From positions 1 through 49,146 of the forward strand of contig CALUJL010000024.1 in the NCBI GenBank assembly GCA_944320955.1: a DNA stretch of 49,146 bases, read 5' to 3'. The notes beneath the pieces are model-generated. The model made no database searches, had not been told where the DNA came from, and worked only from the letters and a program-made list of their open reading frames with translations. Position numbers and translations under genes: made by a program. This DNA comes from an uncultured Bacteroidaceae bacterium. Lineage in GTDB: Bacteria > Bacteroidota > Bacteroidia > Bacteroidales > Bacteroidaceae. Positions 25,614 through 32,843 of this stretch are shown in pieces. Positions within the stretch are counted from its first letter, which is position 1; each line of letters begins with the position of its first letter.

Positions 25614-27452
25614 TCATTCTTTACCTTCCTTTTCTTTTATTGCGTCGTCTATCAACTTGATTTTCTCGACAACGAGGTTGAGATCGGCCTTTAGCTTCTC
25701 TACTTTCTGGTTTAGCTCGTTGACCAGGCTGCTGCCCTTCTTGGAGTTTGCAGAAAGGAAGCCCAGATTGTTCTCATAGGTCTGGATTTCGCTCTTCAAT
25801 ATGTCGTAGCTTCTGGAGAGTTCGCGCCGTTTCCGCGTAAGGTCGGACTCCTTGTCGCTGCCTTTGCTCAAGTCGTCTCTGTAAGAACTCAGCCTGCGAT
25901 GGAACGTGTCGATTTGCAGCCGGTTGTATTCCTTATCCACTAATTCGCGGAAGCGGTTGTAGATTTTGTCTTTTTCTTTGAAAGGAACGTGCCCGACTGC
26001 ATTGAATTCCTGCACGAGGGCTTTGATTCTGGCAACGGCCTCGTTCCCTTCTACGGAAAGGTCGAGTTGCTCCAGTCTCTGGATGATATCTTTTTTCTTC
26101 GCGAGATTCTCTTGTTCTTCATTCTTCACGGAAGTTGTGGCTTTGTTCTTCTGCTCGAAGAAATAGTCGCATGCGGCGATGAAGCGTTTCCATACCGCAT
26201 CGGAGTGTTTCTTCTGCACGGGGCCGACTTCTTTCCACTCCTGTTGGAGTTTGGTCAGTACCTTGCTTGTGGCTTTCCAGTCGGTACTGTCTTTCAGGGC
26301 TTCCGCTTTTTCACACAAGGCTTTTTTCTTTTCCAGGTTGGCCTGCATGTTTCCTTTCAGTTCCTTGAAGTATTCGCTCTTCTTGTTGAAGAACCGGTCG
26401 CATGCGGAGCGGAAACGTTCAAACAGTTTCTGATTGGTCTTGTGCGAGATGAAGCCTATATTTTTCCATTCGGCCTGGAGATCGGTGATTTCTTTGGTCT
26501 TTTGGTTCCAATCGGCAAAGGTTTTCAGGCTGTCGAGGTCGATAGCTTCTATTTTCTCGCAGATTGCGGTCTTTTTGTTCTGGTTTTCTTGTTCTTCCTT
26601 CTTGAGGTTCTCGAAATGTTGCTGGTGCCGGCGGTTTATCTCGGTAGAGGCGTTTTTGAAGCGTGCCCACAATTCTTCGCGCAGTTCCTTGGCCACAGGG
26701 CCGGTGTCGCGGAATGACTGGTGAAGTTTCTGCAACTGATGGAAAGCGGAGACTACATCGGGCTCGTCTTTGAGCTTCTCTGCGGCAACACATAAGTTGG
26801 TTTTGATCTCAAGGTTCTTCTTGAAATCATAATCCCGGAACTCTTTGTTTATCTTGAGCAGGTCGTAGAACTGTTCGACGTAGAACTGGTAATTCTTCCA
26901 AAGCTCGTTTACTTTGGAAGCGGGAACGGATTTGATTTCGTTCCACTCCGTTTGCAGTTCCTTAAACTCGTTGTAGTTCTTGTTGACGTCGCCGGTTCCT
27001 TCCACCATCGCTTTGATTTTCTCGATGATGGCTTCCTTCTTTGCCAGATTCTCCTCCTTTTCTTTCTCGCTTTTTTCGAGGAAAGCGCTTCTTTTCTCTT
27101 TGAGAGTTTTCAGAAGTTCCTTGAATTGGATTTCTTCAGGCGAGGGGACAGGAAGAAATCCTTCATCGTTTCCGTGTTCCTCAACGTATGTTTCCCGACT
27201 TTTTTCAGCCTCATCATTCACAAACTTGTAGAAAGCTTGCTTCAGATGTTCTATGTCAGAACGTTCGGGGCAGGAGTCGTTTTGGAGAAGTTCCTGGATT
27301 CGGGTTATGATTTCTTCTTTCGAAGTATAATAAACGGTATTGTTTTTTTCAGTATCCGCAGTTTCTTCCGTAGATACTGTAGGCGTATTTACCTCTTCGC
27401 TTGATACAATCTCGGTATTTGATTGTTGCGGGTTTAAGCTTTCTTCGGCCAT
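25614..27452 (-). CDS. DUF349 coiled-coil repeat protein
   Basis: A 612-residue, very charged, alpha-helical protein with five or so DUF349 repeats: segments such as LQTEWNEIKSVPASKVNELWKNYQFYVEQFY, LQAEWKNIGFISHKTNQKLFERFRSACDRFF and LQQEWKEVGPVQKKHSDAVWKRFIAACDYFF recur every 70-75 residues from about residue 130 to 540. I take MAEESLNPQ at 27452 as the start; an upstream Met adds 11 residues. No signal peptide, so cytosolic. The N-terminal 60 residues are acidic and low complexity. DUF349 proteins are widespread in Bacteroidota and have no firm function. Confidence 0.85.
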   Translation of the reverse strand: MAEESLNPQQSNTEIVSSEEVNTPTVSTEETADTEKNNTVYYTSKEEIITRIQELLQNDSCPERSDIEHLKQAFYKFVNDEAEKSRETYVEEHGNDEGFLPVPSPEEIQFKELLKTLKEKRSAFLEKSEKEKEENLAKKEAIIEKIKAMVEGTGDVNKNYNEFKELQTEWNEIKSVPASKVNELWKNYQFYVEQFYDLLKINKEFRDYDFKKNLEIKTNLCVAAEKLKDEPDVVSAFHQLQKLHQSFRDTGPVAKELREELWARFKNASTEINRRHQQHFENLKKEEQENQNKKTAICEKIEAIDLDSLKTFADWNQKTKEITDLQAEWKNIGFISHKTNQKLFERFRSACDRFFNKKSEYFKELKGNMQANLEKKKALCEKAEALKDSTDWKATSKVLTKLQQEWKEVGPVQKKHSDAVWKRFIAACDYFFEQKNKATTSVKNEEQENLAKKKDIIQRLEQLDLSVEGNEAVARIKALVQEFNAVGHVPFKEKDKIYNRFRELVDKEYNRLQIDTFHRRLSSYRDDLSKGSDKESDLTRKRRELSRSYDILKSEIQTYENNLGFLSANSKKGSSLVNELNQKVEKLKADLNLVVEKIKLIDDAIKEKEGKE

Positions 27453-27516
27453 AATGAATAATAAGGTTTTTAATTGGGGAAGCAATATGGAGTGTCTCCT
27501 ATCGCTCTAATATATG

Positions 27517-27524
27517 CAAATGTA
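27517..27524 (-). promoter_or_regulatory. Probable -7 element of the DUF349 gene
   Basis: TACATTTG on the minus strand, 65 bases before the start at 27452. It lies between mgtE and the DUF349 gene, in a 111-base gap. Confidence 0.5.
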
Positions 27525-27563
27525 AACCATATCTTCAGGAAATCGGAGGTTTATTAACATTGT

Positions 27564-28910
27564 TTACGATAAAAGCATCGTGATAGCAAGATAAATCAGA
27601 ACTCCGATGATGTCGTTGGCGATGGCAATGAAGGGTCCGGTTGCTATTGCGGGGTCTATTTTGAGCCGTTCGAGAGTCATGGGTACGAGTGTCCCGAAAA
27701 GGGAAGCGAACAGGACTACGCAGAAGAGGCTGAGCGAGACGGAGTAGGAGACTGTGCTTGTCGGGCCGTATCGCAGGAAGTTGTATATATACATAAGGAG
27801 GGAAATCAGCGTGGCGTTGATCAAAGCGACGATGGATTCCTTGCTGATTTGTTTCAGAATGTTGTTTCCGTCCAAAGAGTTGTTGGCCAATCCTTGCACG
27901 ATGATGGCGGACGACTGCGTTCCCACGTTTCCTCCCGTACCTCCGATAAGGGGGATGTAGATGACCATTTCGGGGAAGCGGCGAAGGAGGACGTCGAATT
28001 TTCCTAAAATGACGGAATTGGCTATTCCCCCGAACATTCCCAACAGGAGCCAAGGCAGTCGGGCCGTTGTCTGGCGGAAGATGTTGTCGTCGGTGTCGAT
28101 GTCCTGCGAGAGACCGGAAGCCAGCTGGTAGTCTCTTTCGCTGTGTTCGCGTATTTCGTCCATCACGTCGTCGACGGTAATCTGGCCTACCAGCCGCCCG
28201 ATGCTGTCGATTACGGGAAGCGCCACCAAGTCGTATTTCTCTATCGCTTGGGCTACGTCTTCAATGGGGGTGTCTACTTTTACGGAGATCGGGTCCCGTT
28301 TCATTACGTGTTTTATCTTGGACACATTGGGGCTGGTGATCATCGTCTTCAGTTGGAAGACTCCGACGAGGCGTTCTTCATCATCGACCACGTATACATA
28401 ATGTATCTCATCGGCGTCTTCGGCCTGGATGCGCATCTGCTTCAGGCTTTCCGGCATACTCCAGTTCTGGTTGATTGTGACCATCTCGGTTTTCATCAGG
28501 GCGCCGGCCGTGCCTTCTTCGTATTTCAGCAGGTCTACGATGTCGCTGGCCTGCTCGATGTCCTCCATGTGTTGCAGGACTTCTTCTTTCCGTTCCTTGT
28601 CCAGCTCGCGCATGAGGTCGGCGGCATCGTCGGTCTCCATGTTGTCCACGAAACGCTTGGCAATGATTTCAGACGGGAGTTGGTCGAGGAGTTCCTTGCG
28701 GGTGTCCTCGTCCATTTCCATGAGAATGTCTGCCACCGTCTCGTTGTCGAGTTGCCGGAAAATGTAGCGGGTCTCTTCTATGTCCAGTTCATCGCAGAGT
28801 TCGGCAATGTCGGCCGGGTGCATATCGGCCAGCATCAGCTTGAGTTTTTCGGAGTTTTGTTCTTCTATGTCGAGCCTGATCTGTTCGATTTCTTTTTCGG
28901 TAATTTCCAT
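27564..28910 (-). CDS. mgtE: MgtE-type magnesium transporter
   Basis: Mg2+ channel of the inner membrane. The 448 residues show the canonical order: N-terminal MgtE_N superhelical domain (about 5-130, MLADMHPADIAELCDELD...LDQLPSEI), two CBS domains (about 138-255), and a C-terminal five-helix pore (about 285-448) with PLIGGTGGNVGTQSSAI, the hallmark of the pore and cytosolic gate. The cytosolic domains sense Mg2+ and close the channel. It begins 19 bases after rsmA, so both are likely one transcript. All key parts are present. Confidence 0.94.
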   Translation of the reverse strand: MEITEKEIEQIRLDIEEQNSEKLKLMLADMHPADIAELCDELDIEETRYIFRQLDNETVADILMEMDEDTRKELLDQLPSEIIAKRFVDNMETDDAADLMRELDKERKEEVLQHMEDIEQASDIVDLLKYEEGTAGALMKTEMVTINQNWSMPESLKQMRIQAEDADEIHYVYVVDDEERLVGVFQLKTMITSPNVSKIKHVMKRDPISVKVDTPIEDVAQAIEKYDLVALPVIDSIGRLVGQITVDDVMDEIREHSERDYQLASGLSQDIDTDDNIFRQTTARLPWLLLGMFGGIANSVILGKFDVLLRRFPEMVIYIPLIGGTGGNVGTQSSAIIVQGLANNSLDGNNILKQISKESIVALINATLISLLMYIYNFLRYGPTSTVSYSVSLSLFCVVLFASLFGTLVPMTLERLKIDPAIATGPFIAIANDIIGVLIYLAITMLLS

Positions 28911-28929
28911 AGTCCGTCGTCTGTCTATT

Positions 28930-29715
28930 CTATTTTATGTAGGGAGCAAGCCGGTTGGTCAGCCCGATGAAGTCGCCGATGGAAAGCTGCTCCGCCCTTT
29001 GTGTGAAGAAATCTTCGTGCAGGAAAGGGCACTCCGGCCGCACCAGGGCTTTCAGAGGATTCCGCAACTGTTTGCGCCGTTGTCCGAAGGTCTGTTTGAC
29101 TATCTTTTTCAGCAGGGCCTCGTTGCAGCCCAAGTCTTTCACCTGGTTGCGCGTCAGCCTTATCACAGCACTCTTTACTTTGGGTGGCGGGGTAAATACG
29201 TGTTCGTCCACTGTGAAAAGATACTCTACGTCATACCAGCATTGGAGCAGCACGCTCAGGATGCCGTAGGCTTTAGAGCCGGGGCGTGCGGCAATCCGTT
29301 CGGCCACCTCTTTCTGGATCATGCCGGTGCAGAGGGGGATTTGTTCCTTGTAGTCCAGCATCTTGAAAAAGATCTGGCTGGAGATGTTGTATGGGTAGTT
29401 CCCGGTCAGGACGAAGGGCCTTCCTCCGAACAGGTTGTCCAGGCGCATGGCCAGAAAGTCCCCCTCTATGATGTTTTCTCTCAGCGCCGGGAAGTTTTTC
29501 TTCAGGTATTCGACCGACTCGGGGTCTATTTCCACCACTTTCGTCTCTCTGCTTTTCTCCAGCAGGAATTGCGTGAGTACTCCCATGCCCGGGCCTACTT
29601 CCAAAACCGGGCATTCTCCCGGGGCCGTATCGATGGTGTCGGCAATTCTTCGGGCGATTCCCAAATCGTTGAGGAAGTGTTGTCCGAGTGCTTTCTTGGG
29701 CCTTACGTCTTTCAT
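28930..29715 (-). CDS. rsmA: 16S rRNA dimethyladenosine transferase
   Basis: KsgA/RsmA dimethylates A1518 and A1519 in 16S rRNA, a late checkpoint of 30S assembly. The 261 residues are full length. N-terminal KKALGQHFLND, SAM motif VLEVGPGMGVLTQ (37-49), FLAMRLDNLF, and the catalytic LTGNYPYNISSQ (NxPY type) are all present; the C-terminal domain is the rRNA-binding one. It is the first gene of the rsmA-mgtE pair and is divergent from the flippase-like gene. Confidence 0.95.
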   Translation of the reverse strand: MKDVRPKKALGQHFLNDLGIARRIADTIDTAPGECPVLEVGPGMGVLTQFLLEKSRETKVVEIDPESVEYLKKNFPALRENIIEGDFLAMRLDNLFGGRPFVLTGNYPYNISSQIFFKMLDYKEQIPLCTGMIQKEVAERIAARPGSKAYGILSVLLQCWYDVEYLFTVDEHVFTPPPKVKSAVIRLTRNQVKDLGCNEALLKKIVKQTFGQRRKQLRNPLKALVRPECPFLHEDFFTQRAEQLSIGDFIGLTNRLAPYIK

Positions 29716-29762
29716 ATTAGCTGGTTTTTCCCGTTTTTTGCGGTTTATAGAGGGGATTGTCC

Positions 29763-29770
29763 TATATTTG
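29763..29770 (+). promoter_or_regulatory. -7 element of the flippase-like gene
   Basis: TATATTTG, 25 bases ahead of the start at 29796; a TTG lies upstream, but with 22 bases of spacing, slightly long. Confidence 0.6.
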
Positions 29771-29777
29771 CAGTACG

Positions 29778-29785
29778 CAAAGATA
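29778..29785 (-). promoter_or_regulatory. -7 element of the rsmA-mgtE operon
   Basis: TATCTTTG on the minus strand, 62 bases from the rsmA start. Only seven bases separate it from the opposing element at 29763-29770, and the two point at each other. Confidence 0.6.
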
Positions 29786-29795
29786 GGGATTTAAG

Positions 29796-30803
29796 ATGAA
29801 AACGATACTAAAAAACATATTGAAAGTCGCTTTCCCGTTTATTTTTGGAGGCTGCATATTGTGGTGGGTTTACAAAGATTTTAATTTTTCCGAGGCCAAG
29901 CGCGCTTTGTGGGAAATGAATTGGTTTTGGATGTTCGTATCTCTGGTTTTTGAAGTCTTGAGCCATGTATTGCGTGGGCTGCGCTGGCGGCAGTCGCTGG
30001 AGCCTTTGGGTGTTCGTCCGCGCCGGGCAAACTGTGTCAATGCCATATTCCTTTCCTATGCTTCCAATTTCGTCCTGCCCCGTCTGGGCGAGGTGTCGCG
30101 CTGCGGGGTGCTGTCCAAGTACGATGGGGTCTCTTTCAGCAAATCACTCGGTACGGTGGTGACGGAGCGCCTGGTCGACGGGCTTATCCTGGGGGCGATG
30201 ATTTGTTCCATCCTGCTGTTCCACTCCGAAATCTTCGGGCGCTTTTTTGCCCGCACGGGGACAAACCTGCATGATGTGGAGGAGTTCCTGGTGTCGCCTG
30301 CTTTCTGGATAGCGGCCGTGTGTGTCTTGGCAGCGGTGGGTTTGCTTGTCGTCTTGGTCCGTTCGCTGGTGGTATTCCAGAAAGTCCGTGCGCTTTTCCT
30401 CAATCTGTGGGAGGGGATTCTGTCGTTGCGCAAGGTGCGCAATCTGCCTCTTTTCGTCTTTTTCTCTTTGGCTATATGGGGGTGCTATTTCCTGCAGTTC
30501 TACCTTACGTTTTTCTGCTTCGCTTCTACTTCGCAGTTGTCGCTCTCGGCGGCATTGGCCATCTTCACGGCCGGCAGCGTGGCGGTGATAGTGCCTACGC
30601 CCAACGGTACCGGTTCGTGGCACTTTGCCGTAATCAGCATGATGCTGCTCTACGGCATTTCGGAAGCGGAGGCCGGCTCGTTTGCCTTGATTGTGCACGG
30701 GAGCCAGACGCTGATGACGATTTTGCTGGGAGTATGGGCATTGCTCGCATTGCCCCTCACCAATAAGCGGGAAGGCTCACAGCCCGCGGCGGCGGACAAG
30801 TAG
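29796..30803 (+). CDS. Flippase-like integral membrane protein (LPG_synthase_TM/UPF0104)
   Basis: A 335-residue membrane protein with about eight hydrophobic segments (for example residues 11-28, 44-62, 126-145, 168-192, 223-243, 250-270, 300-322). It matches the lysylphosphatidylglycerol synthase transmembrane region family: WRQSLEPLGVRPRR, then FLSYASNFVLPRLGEVSRCGVLSKYDGVSFSKSLGTVVTERLVDGL and VPTPNGTGSWHFAVISMML. Members are thought to flip or transfer lipid-linked groups; no synthase domain is fused. Its last 27 bases overlap the 3' end of the convergent gene at 30777. Confidence 0.85.
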   Translation: MKTILKNILKVAFPFIFGGCILWWVYKDFNFSEAKRALWEMNWFWMFVSLVFEVLSHVLRGLRWRQSLEPLGVRPRRANCVNAIFLSYASNFVLPRLGEVSRCGVLSKYDGVSFSKSLGTVVTERLVDGLILGAMICSILLFHSEIFGRFFARTGTNLHDVEEFLVSPAFWIAAVCVLAAVGLLVVLVRSLVVFQKVRALFLNLWEGILSLRKVRNLPLFVFFSLAIWGCYFLQFYLTFFCFASTSQLSLSAALAIFTAGSVAVIVPTPNGTGSWHFAVISMMLLYGISEAEAGSFALIVHGSQTLMTILLGVWALLALPLTNKREGSQPAAADK

Positions 30804-31604
30804 GGAAAATGTGCTGTAGAGGCATCCCATGCCTGCATAGAGCGCGGCAAAGCAATAGAAAAATCCTTTGATCAGGCTGCAGGACAGCAGGAGCGGGGAG
30901 TAATATCCCGGCAGGGCAGCGGCTATCCCGCTATGGGCGGTGTAGCTGTTTGCGGCGTATTGGGCCAGGAAGGCGAGGAGTTGCGGCATACTCGTGAGGA
31001 ATATGCAGAGGAGGGCCAGCAGGCAGATGACGAAGAATGCGCCGAAGAGCCGGGCCCAGTAGCGTGTGCCGATGCGGAAACTCTCTTTTAGCCCGCACGG
31101 GGGCAGCTCCTTCCCTTGCGTGTGGTTGCCTCTCTTCATGAAAGAGAATACGAGATAGAGGAACAGGGGGATGTAGGTGTAGAAAAAGACGGGGGCGGTC
31201 ACTATGGCGAGCAATATGGAGAGCCCGTATGGGAGCAACGCTTTCCGGGAGCGGAGCAGTGCCTCGCCGATGAGGCTTTTCCCCTGCGGGGCTATTGAGC
31301 GGGCTTTGCAGGAAATTAACGCATAGGCAAGGGAGAAGAGGTAAAGCGAGAGAAACAGGGAGAGCAGGAGCCAGACGATGGAGACGGCTACGTCTCTGGC
31401 AATCGTTTCGCCGGCCTGCCCCAGCGAGAGGCGTATGGAGATGGTCTGCATGAGGAAATCGCCTATGGCGTAGAGGGCGATGCAGGGCAGGCAAGCCAGA
31501 AAAATCGGAGTGAAGCCGGAAGTGAGCACCCGGAAAGAGTCGGACAGGATTTGCTTCAGTGTTTTCTTTTCGGGAGGTACCGGTAAGAGTTCGATCAGTT
31601 CCAT
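30777..31604 (-). CDS. Multi-pass membrane protein, unknown function
   Basis: A 275-residue protein with about six hydrophobic segments (about residues 30-55, 75-100, 122-148, 184-204, 225-250). The start at MELIELLPVPPEKK (31604) is preferred because the promoter's expected start point (near 31625) lies inside a longer frame that begins at 31634. I do not recognise a named family with confidence; it resembles the loose DUF975/YihY-type multi-pass proteins of Bacteroidota. It overlaps the flippase-like gene tail-to-tail by 27 bases and is divergent from the Gfo/Idh/MocA gene. Confidence 0.7.
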   Translation of the reverse strand: MELIELLPVPPEKKTLKQILSDSFRVLTSGFTPIFLACLPCIALYAIGDFLMQTISIRLSLGQAGETIARDVAVSIVWLLLSLFLSLYLFSLAYALISCKARSIAPQGKSLIGEALLRSRKALLPYGLSILLAIVTAPVFFYTYIPLFLYLVFSFMKRGNHTQGKELPPCGLKESFRIGTRYWARLFGAFFVICLLALLCIFLTSMPQLLAFLAQYAANSYTAHSGIAAALPGYYSPLLLSCSLIKGFFYCFAALYAGMGCLYSTFSLLVRRRGL

Positions 31605-31631
31605 AAGAAAGTTCTTAGAAAAAAGGTGGAG

Positions 31632-31662
31632 CAAAATTAGGAGAAAAGCGATACATTTGCAA
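31632..31662 (-). promoter_or_regulatory. Promoter of the unknown membrane protein gene
   Basis: On the minus strand TTG, 20 bases, TAATTTTG. Its upstream element coincides with the last bases of the plus-strand -7 element at 31652. Confidence 0.7.
31652..31659 (+). promoter_or_regulatory. -7 element of the Gfo/Idh/MocA gene
   Basis: TACATTTG, 27 bases before the start at 31687. No clear TTG upstream. It overlaps the -33 region of the divergent promoter, so only one polymerase could sit there at a time. Confidence 0.6.
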
Positions 31663-31686
31663 ACGAATAGATATTAAAAAATAGCA

Positions 31687-32679
31687 ATGAAGAGGTTAGA
31701 ACAAGTCAACTGGGGCTTTGTCGGATGCGGTGAGGTGACAGCCAAGAAGAGCGGCCCGGCTTTTGGCAAGATTGCGGGCAGCCGGGTGGTGGCCGTGATG
31801 AGCCGCGACGGCGAGAAAGCCCGGCGTTATGCCGAACAGCGGGGCATTCCCCGCTGGTATGCCGATGCTACGGAGCTGATAAACGACCCGGAAGTGAACG
31901 CGGTCTACATAGCGACTCCCCCGTCTTCCCATGCCACGTACGCCATCATGGCCATGAAGGCCGGAAAGCCCTGTTACATAGAGAAACCCATGTGCAGCAC
32001 CTACGAGGAGTGTACGCGGGTCAACCGGATTTCCCAGGAGACGGGCGTTCCCTGCTTCGTTGCCTATTACCGCCGTTTCCTGCCTTACTTCCAGCAGGTC
32101 AAGCACCTGGTCGACATGCGGGCCATAGGGCGCACGATCAATGTGCAGGTGCGTCTGGCCCAGCCTCCCCGCGATTTGGACTACAACAGCAAGAATCTCC
32201 CCTGGCGCCTGCAGCCGGACATTGCCGGGGGCGGCTACTTCTATGACCTGGCGTCCCACCAGATCGACCTCCTGCAGGACATGTTCGGCTGTATTCTGCA
32301 GGCCGAAGGCTTCAAGACCAACCTGGGAGGCATCTATAAGACCACGGAGGATACGGTGAGCGCCTGTTTCCAGTTTGAGAACGGCCTGGTGGGTTCGGGC
32401 TCCTGGTGCTTCGTGGCGCATGAGTCGGCCAAGGAGGACCGCATAGAAATCATAGGCGACCGCGGCATGATCAGTTTCTCCACGTTTTGTTTCGACCCCG
32501 TGGAATTGCATACCGAGAAAGGGCAGGAGCTGCTTCCGGTGGAGAATCCGCAGTTTGTGCAGGAACCGCTGATCGAACTGGTGGTGCAGCATCTGCAGGG
32601 ACGGGCCGTTTGTCCGGTAGACGGCCTCTCGGCCACGACGACCAATTGGGTGATGGACAAGATTCTGGGCAAGCTCTGA
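31687..32679 (+). CDS. Gfo/Idh/MocA family oxidoreductase
   Basis: A 330-residue NAD(P)-dependent dehydrogenase of sugars or similar polyols. Rossmann motif GFVGCGEVTAKKSGPAF at residues 10-26; the EKPM catalytic lysine motif at 99-102 (CYIEKPMCSTYEEC); the C-terminal alpha/beta domain includes GGGYFYDLASHQIDLLQDMFG, where the histidine is the usual catalytic partner. No signal peptide, so cytosolic. It stands alone, 160 bases before the GH127 gene. The substrate cannot be told from the sequence. Confidence 0.88.
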   Translation: MKRLEQVNWGFVGCGEVTAKKSGPAFGKIAGSRVVAVMSRDGEKARRYAEQRGIPRWYADATELINDPEVNAVYIATPPSSHATYAIMAMKAGKPCYIEKPMCSTYEECTRVNRISQETGVPCFVAYYRRFLPYFQQVKHLVDMRAIGRTINVQVRLAQPPRDLDYNSKNLPWRLQPDIAGGGYFYDLASHQIDLLQDMFGCILQAEGFKTNLGGIYKTTEDTVSACFQFENGLVGSGSWCFVAHESAKEDRIEIIGDRGMISFSTFCFDPVELHTEKGQELLPVENPQFVQEPLIELVVQHLQGRAVCPVDGLSATTTNWVMDKILGKL

Positions 32680-32683
32680 AAAA

Positions 32684-32769
32684 AAAGCCCTGCCGCTTTT
32701 TTCGGAAAGTGCAGGCGATTTCTCCGGAAAGATGCAGCACTTTTCCGAAAAAATGCTGTACTTTTGCAG
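32684..32769. repeat. 22-bp palindromic tandem array, copy 8, ending in a promoter
   Basis: Units at 32684, 32706, 32728 and 32749 of 22, 22, 21 and 21 bases. It starts four bases after the oxidoreductase stop. The last unit differs from the consensus so that its CTTTT part reads TACTTTTG, a -7 element. Confidence 0.8.
32759..32766 (+). promoter_or_regulatory. -7 element of the GH127 gene, within the repeat array
   Basis: TACTTTTG, 77 bases ahead of the GH127 start. No clear TTG at the -33 spacing. Confidence 0.55.
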
Positions 32770-32843
32770 AAATAACGGAATATTGAATTTTTCAGCCCGT
32801 AAGGCTTGATCCAACGAAAACAAACTTTTAAAACCTAAAACTA

